Positions 13,757 to 23,863 of a stretch of DNA of 64,000 nucleotides are shown here, one piece after another (position 1 is the stretch's first letter; every line of letters starts with the position of its first letter). The position numbers were made by a program, and so were the translations under genes. The notes under the pieces are model-generated. The model was not told the DNA's origin, did no database searches, and saw only the letters and a list, made by a program, of their open reading frames with translations. The stretch is from Chloranthus sessilifolius (taxonomy: Eukaryota; Streptophyta; Magnoliopsida; Chloranthales; Chloranthaceae): contig CM037584.1 in the NCBI GenBank assembly GCA_021018995.1, positions 174,300,317 through 174,364,316 on the forward strand, in the 5' to 3' direction.

Positions 13757-14205
13757 TAAAAACAACGGTCCATACTAGTTATTTTCATATACCACTGATT
13801 TAGACCGTGGTTTCGGAATAAAAAAAAAACAACCCTTTCCCATTAGGAACAACGGCTTAATATTGTTGTTATTTTACAACAGCCATAAACAACGGCCCAT
13901 AACCGTTGTTTCTCAGAGGAAATTAACAAAGGTTTGTCACCGTTGTTTACATATACCACTGATTTAGACCGTGGTTTCAGAAGAAAAATAACAACCTTTT
14001 TTCCGTTAAAACAACGGCTTAAAACTGTTGTTATTTTGCAACGGACATGGACCGTGGTTTATCTGGTGAATAGACCACGGTTTTGGACCGTTGTATATGA
14101 AAACCACTGCTCTATAAACAACGGCCCTGGCAACGGCTTAAAACCGTTGCTTATGACATTTACAACGGTTTTGAGCCGTTGTTTTTTGTCGATTTTCACG
14201 TAATG
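13757..14205 (+). mobile_element. CACTA element 3' end: subterminal repeats plus degenerate TIR
   Basis: About 430 bp of interleaved direct and inverted copies of ACAACGGCTTAAAACCGTTG-type and TAGACCGTGGTT-type units, ending in GATTTTCACGTAATG at 14191-14205. Reversed, that end reads CATTACGTGAAAATC, close to the usual plant CACTA terminus CACTACAAGAAAATC. Dense subterminal repeats next to such an end are the hallmark of CACTA elements. It may be the 3' end of the element whose genes lie at 1206-6673, giving an element over 13 kb, or of a separate non-autonomous copy. The 5' partner end is not visible. Confidence 0.72.
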
Positions 14206-14323
14206 TACGGACTCAAAAGATTTCATGAAGTCGCCATTGCATCAAAAAGTTGTTTCATTTACTTGCAAAATATTTCTATTACATTCAAATTTTTTCACTT
14301 ATAATTAAAAAAGAAAAGAAAAG

Positions 14324-14611
14324 TTAGGAAGAAGGATGAAGAGCAGGTGGTGGATGGGGTGGAGAGCCGGGTGGTTCCGTCTTAAGTTTCTTTTTCTTTT
14401 CTTCCTTCTTCTTTTTCTTTTCTTCCTTCCTCTTTTTCTTTTCTTCCTTCCTCTTCTTCTTCATTTCTTCCTTCGCCAAAATCTCCATTACTATCTTTTC
14501 CCCATGTGAACCGCAGAGGATCTGGTTACGTGGTGGTGGTGGTGGGTCCTCCCATATCTGAGGATAGAACTTTATTGGGTTATAGAAGGTTTTTCTTCGT
14601 CGTTTAGACAT
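14324..14611 (-). repeat. GAA/AAG-rich low-complexity tract
   Basis: Plus-strand TTC/CTT-rich repeats at about 14386-14480 give a Lys/Glu-rich open frame on the minus strand. The composition explains the open frame; I see no domain. Confidence 0.5.
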
Positions 14612-14975
14612 TGGGAAAAATATGGGTGCTAGGGATGATAGGTGGTTTGCTAAGGTCGAACTAAACTTTGTATTTAAAGCTCCTAGATTGTGGAATCTGA
14701 ATTGTTGTATTAAATTTTCTCATTCTCTTGCCATATAATGGTTTTACAAAAGGGTAGTTGGCAATAAATTGAACGTCGATTGAGATAAATATAAAACCTC
14801 GTATGATTTATTATGGCATCGAGGTAATAACTATAGGAAATTATTTCAAATGATGGGTATTAATTATATTCATAGAGAGTCGATATCGATTTGTTATAGA
14901 TTAAATCTATCCAGTTTATATAGTCGATTACGACTACATATATAATCGTTATCGACTCTAAATGTAATCGAGAAC

Positions 14976-15083
14976 GTTTTCCCATATGTAATCGGTAACG
15001 ATTACATATATAATTGATATCGATTACATATATAGTCGTAATCGATTACATATGTAATCGTTACCGATTACATATGGGAAAAC
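14976..15083. repeat. 108-bp palindrome with 34-bp perfect inverted arms
   Basis: The arm starting GTTTTCCCATATGTAATCGG at 14976 is repeated exactly in inverse orientation up to 15083. The loop and flanks (about 14900-15080) are further degenerate ATTACATATGTAATCG units. It lies between the CACTA end and the membrane-protein gene. It could be the core of a MITE or a local palindromic amplification. Confidence 0.8.
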
Positions 15084-15781
15084 CTAAAAAAAATATGTCA
15101 AAATATGCAACAAAGAGAGGAGAAATAAAAAATCTATAGCGATGGAAGCTAATTTTAATTCTAACTTACAGATTTGGTAGCTTGAAGGTTGTAGTTTTGA
15201 ACGCGATCGTCCACGAAGCGTAAACGATTCTCCACCGACTTCGAACGAAAAAGTAAATTCAAAACAGTAAATGATTTGAAAAGACGGCGGCTATTTATTA
15301 CTGTGGGGGTAGTTTGGGTATTTCCTACAGGCGTGCCTCAGCTCGGCTTGGAGCTGATTTGTCTGGGTAAAAGTGAAACTATAGGGCTTCTGACGTAAAA
15401 GGCGTATCTGACAAAATTTCCCTATTTTTTAATAATGGATATAAAAAATTGAGAGTATAATGGTACGCCCATTTATTCAATACGCACGTCACTCCACATC
15501 AGCAGCATGCAGTGTCTGTCCTACGTTTATAATTTTCCGTGTCCTTCCTTGCCATCAAGTCCTCAACCGCTCCTTTTCTTCAAAAGGGAACCTTCTTCTT
15601 TTTTTCTCCATAGGCAATAGGTAAGCAATGGAGTTGACTGACTTCCTTTTCTATATTTGTCGGCCGTTCTACTCTTCCAATCCATCTTCCTCTCCTCTGC
15701 TGGCTGCCCATCTAAACCAGTAGCTTCTCCCATTTCCTCTAAATTTATAACCATATTAAAAATCCAAATAAGAAGCAAAGC
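15084..15781 (+). promoter_or_regulatory. Upstream region of the membrane-protein gene
   Basis: The last about 105 bp before the ATG (from about 15675) are repeated almost exactly before the second copy (from about 18905), so the duplication includes 5' leader sequence. A TATA-like GATATAAAAAATTG lies at about 15438. The promoter assignment is inference only. Confidence 0.3.
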
Positions 15782-17899
15782 ATGGTGAAAGCTGTGTGTG
15801 TGAATGGAGATCTCGACACTGCCAAGTATGGTTCCCCAATGTCCATGATTGGTACCTATATAGCTTTGGCTACTTTGGTATGTTTCCTCTCCATCTCTTT
15901 TGATATCTTCCATGGGTTTCGTCGTAGAACTCCATGGTTACCCTGTAAGCTCTTCTCTCTAAATTCATTTACATTGACTGTAGTGTCAGTTGCTGCAAAA
16001 CTGCCAGTCGATCTTAGCACCCCAATGCCGAGAGCAGCAGATCAGCTCTCCAAGATAACTGGCAGTGCCCTTCTTTGTATTTCTATGGGGGTTTTCATGC
16101 CTTCTCTTGGATCTATGAGGACATCTGAATGCTTGGCCAACATGGCCGCCTTAACTGTTCTGATTATAACTGTTGTAGTCAATATACGTATACAAATTGC
16201 CACAGGTGTGATCTTCACTTTCATCCCAGAACATATAATACTCATGGTCTGCATGTTTGTATTTCTTGTGGCTCTGTGGTCTTCTACTTTAACCCTTTAT
16301 TTACCAAAAAAATTCTGCAATTCAGATTATAGAGAGGCAGCAGAGGATTACCCAACTGAATGGAGTTTAGAGAGTATGAGAAAGCAATTAATGAAGCTCT
16401 ATGGACTTAGTTACTGTTGTAGCCCTCAATTGTTCTGTTGTGAAACCTTGAACTGTATATTTGTGGGCATTCCAAGTGTTGTTTGTGCAGCGATTGCGTC
16501 CGAAACTGTAATTCGATCTTTCTTTGTTAAAGACATCACGTTCTGCAATGGGGTTTCTGATTACAAGTGGTCGGTGTGGGGGGTGTTTGTGATTCAGATC
16601 CTTTGTATCGTAATGGGTAGTTTTACGGTGCTATTTAGATGGTTCACCATTGTTGCTCACATGAGCATCTCTAATTTCAGTAGTGTACAGTACTCATCTT
16701 CAGGTCGAGATTTTGATGAAGATGTGATATTTATGATTTCGAAATTTCTATTGCGGCTAAATTATGAATTTTCTTGCAAGAGTCTCAGAATGATATCTTA
16801 CGTGTTAGGATTTATTGTTCTGGTGATACTATTTGTACTGCATAAAATGGTGGAAATAGTGGGCAAGCTGGTTGTACTCTCTTGCTTGAAGGTGAGGAAC
16901 TTATGTGCATTGATGATGATGGGAAAATGCAGAGAGAGTGCAAAAAAGCAAATGAGTTCCGCTCCTAATGAGGGTTTGCAAAACAAAGAAATCACTCTCT
17001 ACGATGACCCTAGGATGACGGAGTGGAAATTGAGAATGCTTGCCAATGATACACAGAGATCGATAGAAGCTAATAAAAGGGGCGCCCCAACTCATTTAAT
17101 TTCTCTCTTGTCTAAATCCTTAACTCCTCAACAACGCTCTTACTCCCTCTTTAGAAGAATCAAAGATAAACTCCTGAGGCATAACGACAGAGTGTCGAGT
17201 GGTACACTAGTTTGCTTAGCAATTCTCAATGTTTTAATATCATCTCCACGAGCTGAATATTTGATGAACTGCTTGAGGGAATCCATGGAACTCATTTTTT
17301 TTATAGAAGAGAAAATGAACATGAAAGATGCAAATGATATATTGACATTAGAGTGGTTTCAAAGAGTGTGGGCAGGCATGGATCTTTTCACTTGCTGGAT
17401 GAAAAGTGAAGTAAATCATGAGTTAAGGGCTGCTAGTGAACCGCCGGGGGAGGAGGAACTAGGCCAAACACTAGGAATAATCCAGATTGTAAGAGATAAG
17501 AGTCAAATTCTGAGTGGAATACATCGTCAGATCGTTTGTGATTCCATTATGGAAGGCAGCTATAAATCAATCGACGAGCTGTACCAATGCCTAGAAGTAA
17601 CTTTTGTAGACATGTTGAGCATGTTACTTGCTGATCTTCCATGTGCGATTTTTAAGGAGTATCACGAAAATTACGCAATTGAAGAAAGTGAAGAAAGAGT
17701 AATAAATGCCATGAAATTTTTTCTAAAAGCTGAGCTATTGGGTGACAAGGTCAATTGGTCTTGGCCTACCCCAAAAGCTGTTACTCAAGTTGTTGCAAAT
17801 ATGGATGCTAGTTCGCAGGAAGAAGGTGGCCAAGGTATCAATGGAGACAACGAAAATGATGGAGAAGTTCAAGAGATAGGACCAGAAGACCATGTTTGA
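15782..17899 (+). CDS. Multi-spanning membrane protein of unknown function (copy A, intact)
   Basis: A single-exon open frame of 705 codons. The N-terminus (MVKAVCVNGDLDTAKYG) is followed by about eight hydrophobic segments at roughly residues 22-40, 57-75, 94-110, 121-146, 150-174, 222-246, 263-290 and 337-362. A soluble C-terminal half follows, ending in an acidic tail rich in Glu, Asp and Asn. It resembles a plant family of uncharacterised membrane proteins that share the CVNG.LDTA..G.PM..IG.YIA start; I know no assigned function. The start is supported because the same ATG and N-terminus are kept in copy B and in the relic at 43360, and the leader before it is also conserved. Its neighbour is a tandem copy 1.1 kb downstream. 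No transposase or retroelement motif is present, so I take it as a host gene. The membrane topology is inferred from hydrophobicity. Confidence 0.85.
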   Translation: MVKAVCVNGDLDTAKYGSPMSMIGTYIALATLVCFLSISFDIFHGFRRRTPWLPCKLFSLNSFTLTVVSVAAKLPVDLSTPMPRAADQLSKITGSALLCISMGVFMPSLGSMRTSECLANMAALTVLIITVVVNIRIQIATGVIFTFIPEHIILMVCMFVFLVALWSSTLTLYLPKKFCNSDYREAAEDYPTEWSLESMRKQLMKLYGLSYCCSPQLFCCETLNCIFVGIPSVVCAAIASETVIRSFFVKDITFCNGVSDYKWSVWGVFVIQILCIVMGSFTVLFRWFTIVAHMSISNFSSVQYSSSGRDFDEDVIFMISKFLLRLNYEFSCKSLRMISYVLGFIVLVILFVLHKMVEIVGKLVVLSCLKVRNLCALMMMGKCRESAKKQMSSAPNEGLQNKEITLYDDPRMTEWKLRMLANDTQRSIEANKRGAPTHLISLLSKSLTPQQRSYSLFRRIKDKLLRHNDRVSSGTLVCLAILNVLISSPRAEYLMNCLRESMELIFFIEEKMNMKDANDILTLEWFQRVWAGMDLFTCWMKSEVNHELRAASEPPGEEELGQTLGIIQIVRDKSQILSGIHRQIVCDSIMEGSYKSIDELYQCLEVTFVDMLSMLLADLPCAIFKEYHENYAIEESEERVINAMKFFLKAELLGDKVNWSWPTPKAVTQVVANMDASSQEEGGQGINGDNENDGEVQEIGPEDHV

Positions 17900-18271
17900 T
17901 TGTAGGGGGAAGAAGAAAGTTATCTCCGCTGATCTCAATGTTGTTGTGAACCATTTGATAGCCATTATGTCTCTTTTACCTTTTCTTTTTGTATCAATAG
18001 TCAACAAAAAGCCATCCGCGTCAACATCTTTATCGCATTATACAATGAACCTTGCTACGCTCTTATAATGTATGAGTTTTTATTATGAGATTAGTCGATC
18101 TTGTTCTTTCTCAAGGGGAGTCGTGCATCATTTAAATAAAAAGGATTCCAATTAACATGTGTTAGCAGCTGGATAACTATTATATGGATGTTTGTCTTTA
18201 TCTTTACAATAAATTCAAAGTATTTCTCCAAAGAAATACAAGATATGAGCAGGTTATCCTAGTGAAAATTA
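17900..18271. other. 3' flank of copy A
   Basis: AT-rich sequence with no gene. It probably contains the 3' untranslated region of the upstream gene, which shares similarity with the segment after copy B (for example the 'gaagaaagt.atctcc.ctgatc' stretch soon after each stop). Confidence 0.4.
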
Positions 18272-18280
18272 GTGATTACC

Positions 18281-18495
18281 ATGGATCAAAATTTCGTTCG
18301 ATACCGATATGTATCGGATGATACGTATCGGTATCAGACATGAACGATACGGTACATTGAATGTACCGTATCGGTCATTCTAATACATTATACCGAACGA
18401 TACATTGAATGTATCGTTCGGTATCGTCCGGTATCGATACGTATCGGTTTTGAGCTCGGACGATATGTATCGGGAAACAGAAATTTTGATCCTTG
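18281..18495. mobile_element. MULE-type MITE with 9-bp target duplication
   Basis: The 215-bp element has inverted ends GGATCAAAATTTC and GAAATTTTGATCC, flanked by the identical 9-mer GTGATTACC at 18272-18280 and 18496-18504. A 9-bp duplication is typical of Mutator-like elements. The interior is made of degenerate inverted GATACGTATCGG/CCGATACGTATC words. It sits in the spacer between the two tandem genes, so it inserted at or after the duplication, or in the ancestral flank. Confidence 0.85.
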
Positions 18496-18504
18496 GTGAT
18501 TACC

Positions 18505-18904
18505 GCTTGAAGGTTGGTTCGTCCCACCTAGATCGTTATCACGCTTCCTCAAGCGAATCGGGGTCGCTAGATCATAATTCACAATCTAAATACAAGACCC
18601 AAAATTTATCACGACCTGAAATTTTCAAGGCGAACGATATAGAAATACCGGGTTGCTAGATCATAATTCACAATCTAAATACAAGATTTCTTTGGTATCA
18701 ATAGAGATCAAACCATTATAACTGAATTAAATGTTTCAATGTTTATAATGAAAAATGCAAAACCAAAGAGTGCCAACGGTGACGGCTTTACGTCACTCAA
18801 ACAATGGAACTTACATCAATATCTAAAACGATAAGTCATTGTGACGACCCGACTTTTCCAATCCCTTAAGTATAGGATATCGGGTCAATCCTGTGAACTA
18901 GCAT
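18505..18904. repeat. Probable gypsy LTR fragment in the tandem-gene spacer
   Basis: It contains TGTGACGACCCGAC near 18840 and GATATCGGGTC near 18877, words also seen at the edge of the large gypsy LTRs at 30953 and 38694. It also contains a direct repeat of about 32 bp ('gctagatcataattcacaat') at about 18567 and 18655. I read it as an old LTR piece, with no coding content. Confidence 0.35.
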
Positions 18905-19015
18905 CCTCTTCCAATCCATCTTCCTCTCCTCTGCTGGCTGCCCATCTAAACCAGTAGCTTCTCCCATTTCCTCTAAATTTATAACCATATTAAAAATCCA
19001 AATAAGAAGCAAAGC

Positions 19016-21142
19016 ATGGTGAAAGCTGCGTGTGTGAATGGAGATCTCGACACTGCCAAGTATGGTTCCCCAATGCCCATGATTGGTACCTATATAGCTT
19101 TGGCCACTTTGGTATGTTTTCTCTCCATCTCTTTTGATATCTTCCATGGGTTTCGTCGTAGAACTCCATGGTTACCCTGTAAGCTCTTCTCTCTAAATTC
19201 ATTTACATTGACTGTAGTATCAGTGGCTGCAAAACTGCCGGTCGATCTTAGCACCCCGATGCAAAGGTCAGTAGATCAGCTCTCCAAGATAACTGGCAGT
19301 GCCCTTCTTTGTATTTCTATGGGGGTTTTCATGCCTTCTCTTGGATCTATGAGGACATCTGAATGCTTGGCCAACATGGCCGCCTTAACTGTTCTGATTA
19401 TAACTGTTATAGTGAATATACGTATACAAATCTCCACAGGTGTGATCTTCACTTTCATCCCAGAACATATAATACTCATGGTCTGCATGTCGGTATTACT
19501 TGTGGCTTTGTGGTCTTGTGCTTTAACCCTTTATCTACCAAAAAAGTTCTTCAATTCACATTATCGAGAGGCAGCAGCAGATTACCCATCTGAATGGAGC
19601 TTGAAGAGTATGAGAAAACAACTAATGAAGCTCTATGGACTTAGTTATTGCTGGAACCCTCAATTGCTGTGTTGTGAAACCATGAGTTATATTTTGGTGG
19701 GCATTCTATGTGTTGTTTGTGCAGCAATTGCATCTGAAGCTGTAATTCGATCTCTCTTTGTCGAGGACTTCACATTCTGCAACGGGGTTTCTGATTACAA
19801 GTGGTCGGTGTGGTGGGTGTCTGTGATTCAGATCCTATGAATCGTAATGGGTGGTTTCACAGTGATATGTAGATGGCTCAGTATGGTTGGCCACATGGCT
19901 CTCACTAATTTTAAAATTCCAGCGCACATGTTTAGAGCTAAAGAATTTTCTGTTAATGAGGTTTTCCCGATTGCTAAATTTCTATTCAACCTATACCTAT
20001 ACGTTGAGTTCCCTTGCAAATGTCTCAGTGTAATTTCTTATGTGTTAGTTTATTATATGATCGCACTGCTCTTTGGATTGCATAAAGTTGTGGAAACGGT
20101 GGGCATGTTGGTTGCATTCTCTAGTTTGAAGGTGAGGAACTTATTTACACTGATGATAGTAAAATACACAGAGAATGTGCAGAGGCAAATGTGTTCAGCT
20201 CCAAAAGAGGGTTTGCAAAACAAAGAAATCACTCTCTACAAAGACCCAGGGATGATGGAATGGAAATTGGGAATGCTTGCCGATGATACAGCGCGATGGC
20301 TGGAAAACAACAAACGGGGTGCTCCAACTCATCTAATTTCACTCTTGTCTAAGCCCTTCACTCCTCAACAATGCTCTTACTCCCTCCTTAGTAGAATCCA
20401 AAATGCACTACTAAAGTACGAAGATAAAGTGTCAAGTGGTACACTGGTTTCCTTAGTAATTATTAGTTTTTTAATATCATCTCCGCGAACTGAATATTTG
20501 ATGCCATGCTTGAGAGAATCTATGGAACTCATTTTTTTCGTGGAAGAGAAGATGAACACGAAAGATGAATATGGTTTAAGAACATTCGACTGGTTTCAAC
20601 GTGTGTGGGCTGCTCGAGAATATTTTTTTTACCCAATGAAGAGCCAAATAAAAAGTGAATTGAAGGCTGCTAGTGTACCACTAGAGGAGGAGGAAGAATC
20701 AGTTCTAGACCATACACTTCGAATAGTCCAGATTATAGTAACGGAAAAACTATATTTGGGAATAGATGGAAGAATTATTTGTGACTCCATTATGGATACC
20801 AGATATGAATCAATTGACGAGTTATATGACTGTCTAGAAGTAACAGTTGTAAACATGTTGAGCATGTTACTAGCTGATCTTCCACGCGCGATATTTAATG
20901 AGTATCATGATGGTTATGCCATTGAAGAACGTGAACAACGGATAGGAAATGCCATGAAATTTTTTGTAAAACTTGAGCTATTGAGTGATAAGGTCAAGTG
21001 GTCATGGCCTACTCCAAAAAATGTTACTCAAGTTGCTACTTATATTGATAATAGTGCACAGGAAGAAGGTAGCCCAGGTGTTGATGCAGACAACGAAAAT
21101 GATGGAGAAATTCAAGACATAGGACCAGAATTGCAGGTTTGA
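19016..21142 (+). pseudogene. Tandem copy B of the membrane-protein gene, one nonsense codon
   Basis: Copy B aligns with copy A from about 110 bp before the ATG through the acidic C-terminus. It is open from 19016 to a TGA at 19838-19840, then open again in the same frame to the stop at 21140-21142. Copy A has TGT (Cys) in the matching codon, so one point change separates copy B from an open frame of 708 codons. The first 274 codons keep the early membrane segments; the rest keeps the later segments, the soluble half and the acidic tail. Similarity is highest at the 5' end and lower in the 3' half. It may be a young pseudogene, an allele-specific loss, a sequencing error at one base, or a gene making a short membrane-only product. 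Confidence 0.8.
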
Positions 21143-21372
21143 TCACAATGAGAGGAAGAAAGTGATCTCCACTGATCGCCACATCATTGTGAACCGCTTC
21201 ATAGCCATTAGGTCTCTCTTTTTAACTTTTTAAGCAGTTCCTACATATATGTCATTAAGCTGTTGGGTCTCTTTTTCTTCTCTCTGTTTCAGGAGTCGAC
21301 ATAAAGCGATTATCGTCATATATATATACACGTCATAAGGTATGAGTTGCCAAGTTGGTATTAGATCCCGGA

Positions 21373-21411
<39 letters not shown>

Positions 21412-21540
21412 CACCTCATAAGGTATGAGTTGCCAAGTTGGTATTAGATCCCAGACCCATTCACAAGGTTCAGCAGGGTCAATGTGCACAATTATTGTGG
21501 AAAATGTTGGAATCAAGTACCTGACCAGAGTACAATCTCT
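21143..21540. repeat. Flank with AT microsatellite and 38-bp direct repeat
   Basis: An (AT)n run at about 21371-21412 lies between two copies of 'cataaggtatgagttgccaa' and the following bases (about 21334 and 21417). No gene is visible. Confidence 0.6.
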
Positions 21541-21550
21541 TTCTAAACAA

Positions 21551-21818
21551 GGTATAATTAGAGAATCATGTCTCAAAAACAAACTGTTTAGCAAAAAAGA
21601 CGCGACTTCAAACGTTTTAGAAAAATCGTGCTTTTACGGATTTTAGAACTTCAGAAAATTATGAAAGTACTTTTTTTTTTAAATGAATGTAAAAAACCGT
21701 GCTTTTACGGTTTTATGAAGTTCTAAAATCTGAGAAAGCACCATTTTTCTAAAACGTTTGAAGTCGGGTCTTTTTTGCTAAAAAGTTTATTTTTGAGGCA
21801 TTGTTTTCTAAAGTGCCC
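21551..21818. mobile_element. Hairpin MITE, MULE-like family A, copy 1
   Basis: 268 bp made of two long inverted arms (left has GTCTCAAAAACAAACTGTTT; right has TTTATTTTTGAGGCATTG), each containing the core CGTTTTAGAAAAATCG or its complement. The flanks are TTCTAAACAA on the left and TTCTAACAA on the right, a near-match 9-bp target duplication with one extra A. It is the same family as 23615-23854 and related to the arms of the gene-carrying element at 49454-50616. Confidence 0.8.
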
Positions 21819-21827
21819 TTCTAACAA

Positions 21828-23605
21828 CTTAGGGATGCCATGATACTGCTGAGCAGCAAATCAGTGGAGGGTTAAAAGTGTAGGTTCACTGATTTGCGTG
21901 CTCTTAAATAACTTGACTCTTCCCGAGGTTTGACCATTTGATAAGGAGATTGATCCGAGACTGGCACTCAGGTCGAGTTCCTAATACCACTGTCACAAAA
22001 TTCTGCAAACTTTTTCAAATATTTGGTAAAATTCACCGAATTGACTAGTATCCGAATAATTGAGGATTCAGTGAATTGCCGTAGAAATGTGAAATCGGAC
22101 AACTATTATCCATTCGCTGATTTGGGGGGATTGATAAATGTCGTCTTTCTATTATTTATTTTTTTTGATCGATTAAATGTCCGTCTTTCTTCTATGAGTA
22201 ATTTCGTAGAAAATTCATCAAGCGTATAACACTTATAATATTTTCTTTTCTGATTCTTTGCAGTCTGAGATGAGAAAATTCCAGACAGCTTAGTGCAGAG
22301 ACAAAATGGTGCATATGCAGCTTCAAACCAATATCGTTTTGGGACAATCCCTAGCCGAATGTCTCGCTCATAACATCGAAAAAAGGATAACAATTGAAAA
22401 TCTCAAAAAAATCATTGTAAATGTAAACTTGTAGCCTCTTTTTCACCAAAAAAAGTAATGATTACAGACAGACTAAAAAGTAGTAATAATCATGATTTTA
22501 AATATCGGCCATATCCAATACATATCGGCCAATATGTATTGGGTTTTGCCCCACCAGCTATGGATATGCATCCTGATATTATATGGAATCAAATATTGGG
22601 TCAAACAAGTCAAATTTCGGGCTATATCGGGTCATGTCCGGTCATACCGGCCCGATCATATCAGCCAATATGTATTGTATATGAGTAGGACAAAATCTCA
22701 AATATACCCTTCTTTGCAAAAAAAATTATATTAAAATAATTTTCTACTATTTAAAAATTAAAAAAATGGCTTTTAACTATCGGTTGAGTTGGCGGATACG
22801 TATCGGCGTGGGACCCAACCGATATGCAAATATAGTGTTATCCCAATACTAAATGTCGGTCAATAGCCTTTATCTCATTTTTATATAAGGCAAAGGGTAG
22901 TATGTGCCCAGGCAGCACACCGGTCATCTTTGCACTTAGGTGCTAGATCACATGCCGGCCACGTGGCATGATCAACCCTAAACAACTCCCGTTTTTGGTT
23001 GATGGGATATGTGATTTAAAAAAAAATTATTTTTTTGACCTATGCTTGATACGTAGAAAATAAGATAACTCCCCAAAAATTTGGTGCATTGATTTTCTTT
23101 AACTTTGATCACATTTTTAACAGTAGAAAAGTCATAAGAATCATTTATTTTTTTCGAATGGGATCTGATCGACCTTGCCTAATTTTCTATGACAACTGAA
23201 CCTTATGATAGATGCCACATGATGCCCAACTGATGGTGGGTGTATAATCCCGGGCCTCATTATCAAATTGATATCATATTAACCAAACAATCCTAATCAG
23301 AGCCAACATATGAATGTTGAAATTAATATTGAACCCGTTCATTATTAGTGTGAAAAAAAAGTGATCAGATGCTATAAAAATATTTTATAGATACTCATTC
23401 CCTGAGAATGCTATCATGCCATTTGTGTGGTATAGATGACTGTTACACCATTTTGGCTGATTGGGCAGAGCATACAATACCATCTTTTCCTTGAAAGAAT
23501 GGCTTAGAGAACAATATGCTTACCACAAGGACATGGGTAATTTTCTTTGGAGAATTTTATATAGGGTAACTTACCCGTTTCCAATCTAGCTAGATTATGA
23601 CCTGG
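21828..23605. other. Gene-free interval with degenerate repeats
   Basis: No gene is supported. 22490-22860 is a run of degenerate ATCGGCC/GATATGTATTGG words like the core of the MITE at 18281. About 21940-22010 holds LTR-edge-like words (CTAATACCACTGTCACA), perhaps an old LTR remnant. Confidence 0.4.
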
Positions 23606-23614
23606 TTACTACTT

Positions 23615-23854
23615 GGGATAATTAGTGAAACATGCCTCAAAAATAAACTTTTTAGCAAAAAAGGCCCGACTTCAAATGTTTTAGAAAAACCGTACTTTCA
23701 CGGATTTTAGAACTTCAGAAAACTGTGAAAAACCATTCACAGTTTTCTGAAGTTCCAAAATCAATCCGTGAAAGTATGATTTTTCTAATACGTTTGAAGT
23801 CAGGTCTTTTTTGCTAAAAAGTTTATTTTTGAGGCATTGTTTTCTAAAGTGGCC
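23615..23854. mobile_element. Hairpin MITE, MULE-like family A, copy 2, perfect 9-bp target duplication
   Basis: 240 bp, almost entirely two inverted arms (GCCTCAAAAATAAACTTTTT on the left, its complement on the right) able to form a hairpin of about 100 bp per arm. It is flanked by TTACTACTT at 23606-23614 and 23855-23863. The outer ends read GGGATAATTAGTGAAAC and, reversed, GGCCACTTTAGAAAAC. Confidence 0.9.
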
Positions 23855-23863
23855 TTACTACTT

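Noticed and set aside
14324-14611. Lys/Glu-rich 95-codon minus-strand frame
   Set aside because: Explained by a TTC/CTT-rich low-complexity tract.
22106-22393. 95-codon minus-strand frame
   Set aside because: No recognisable motif and no promoter or splice context; lies in repeat debris.
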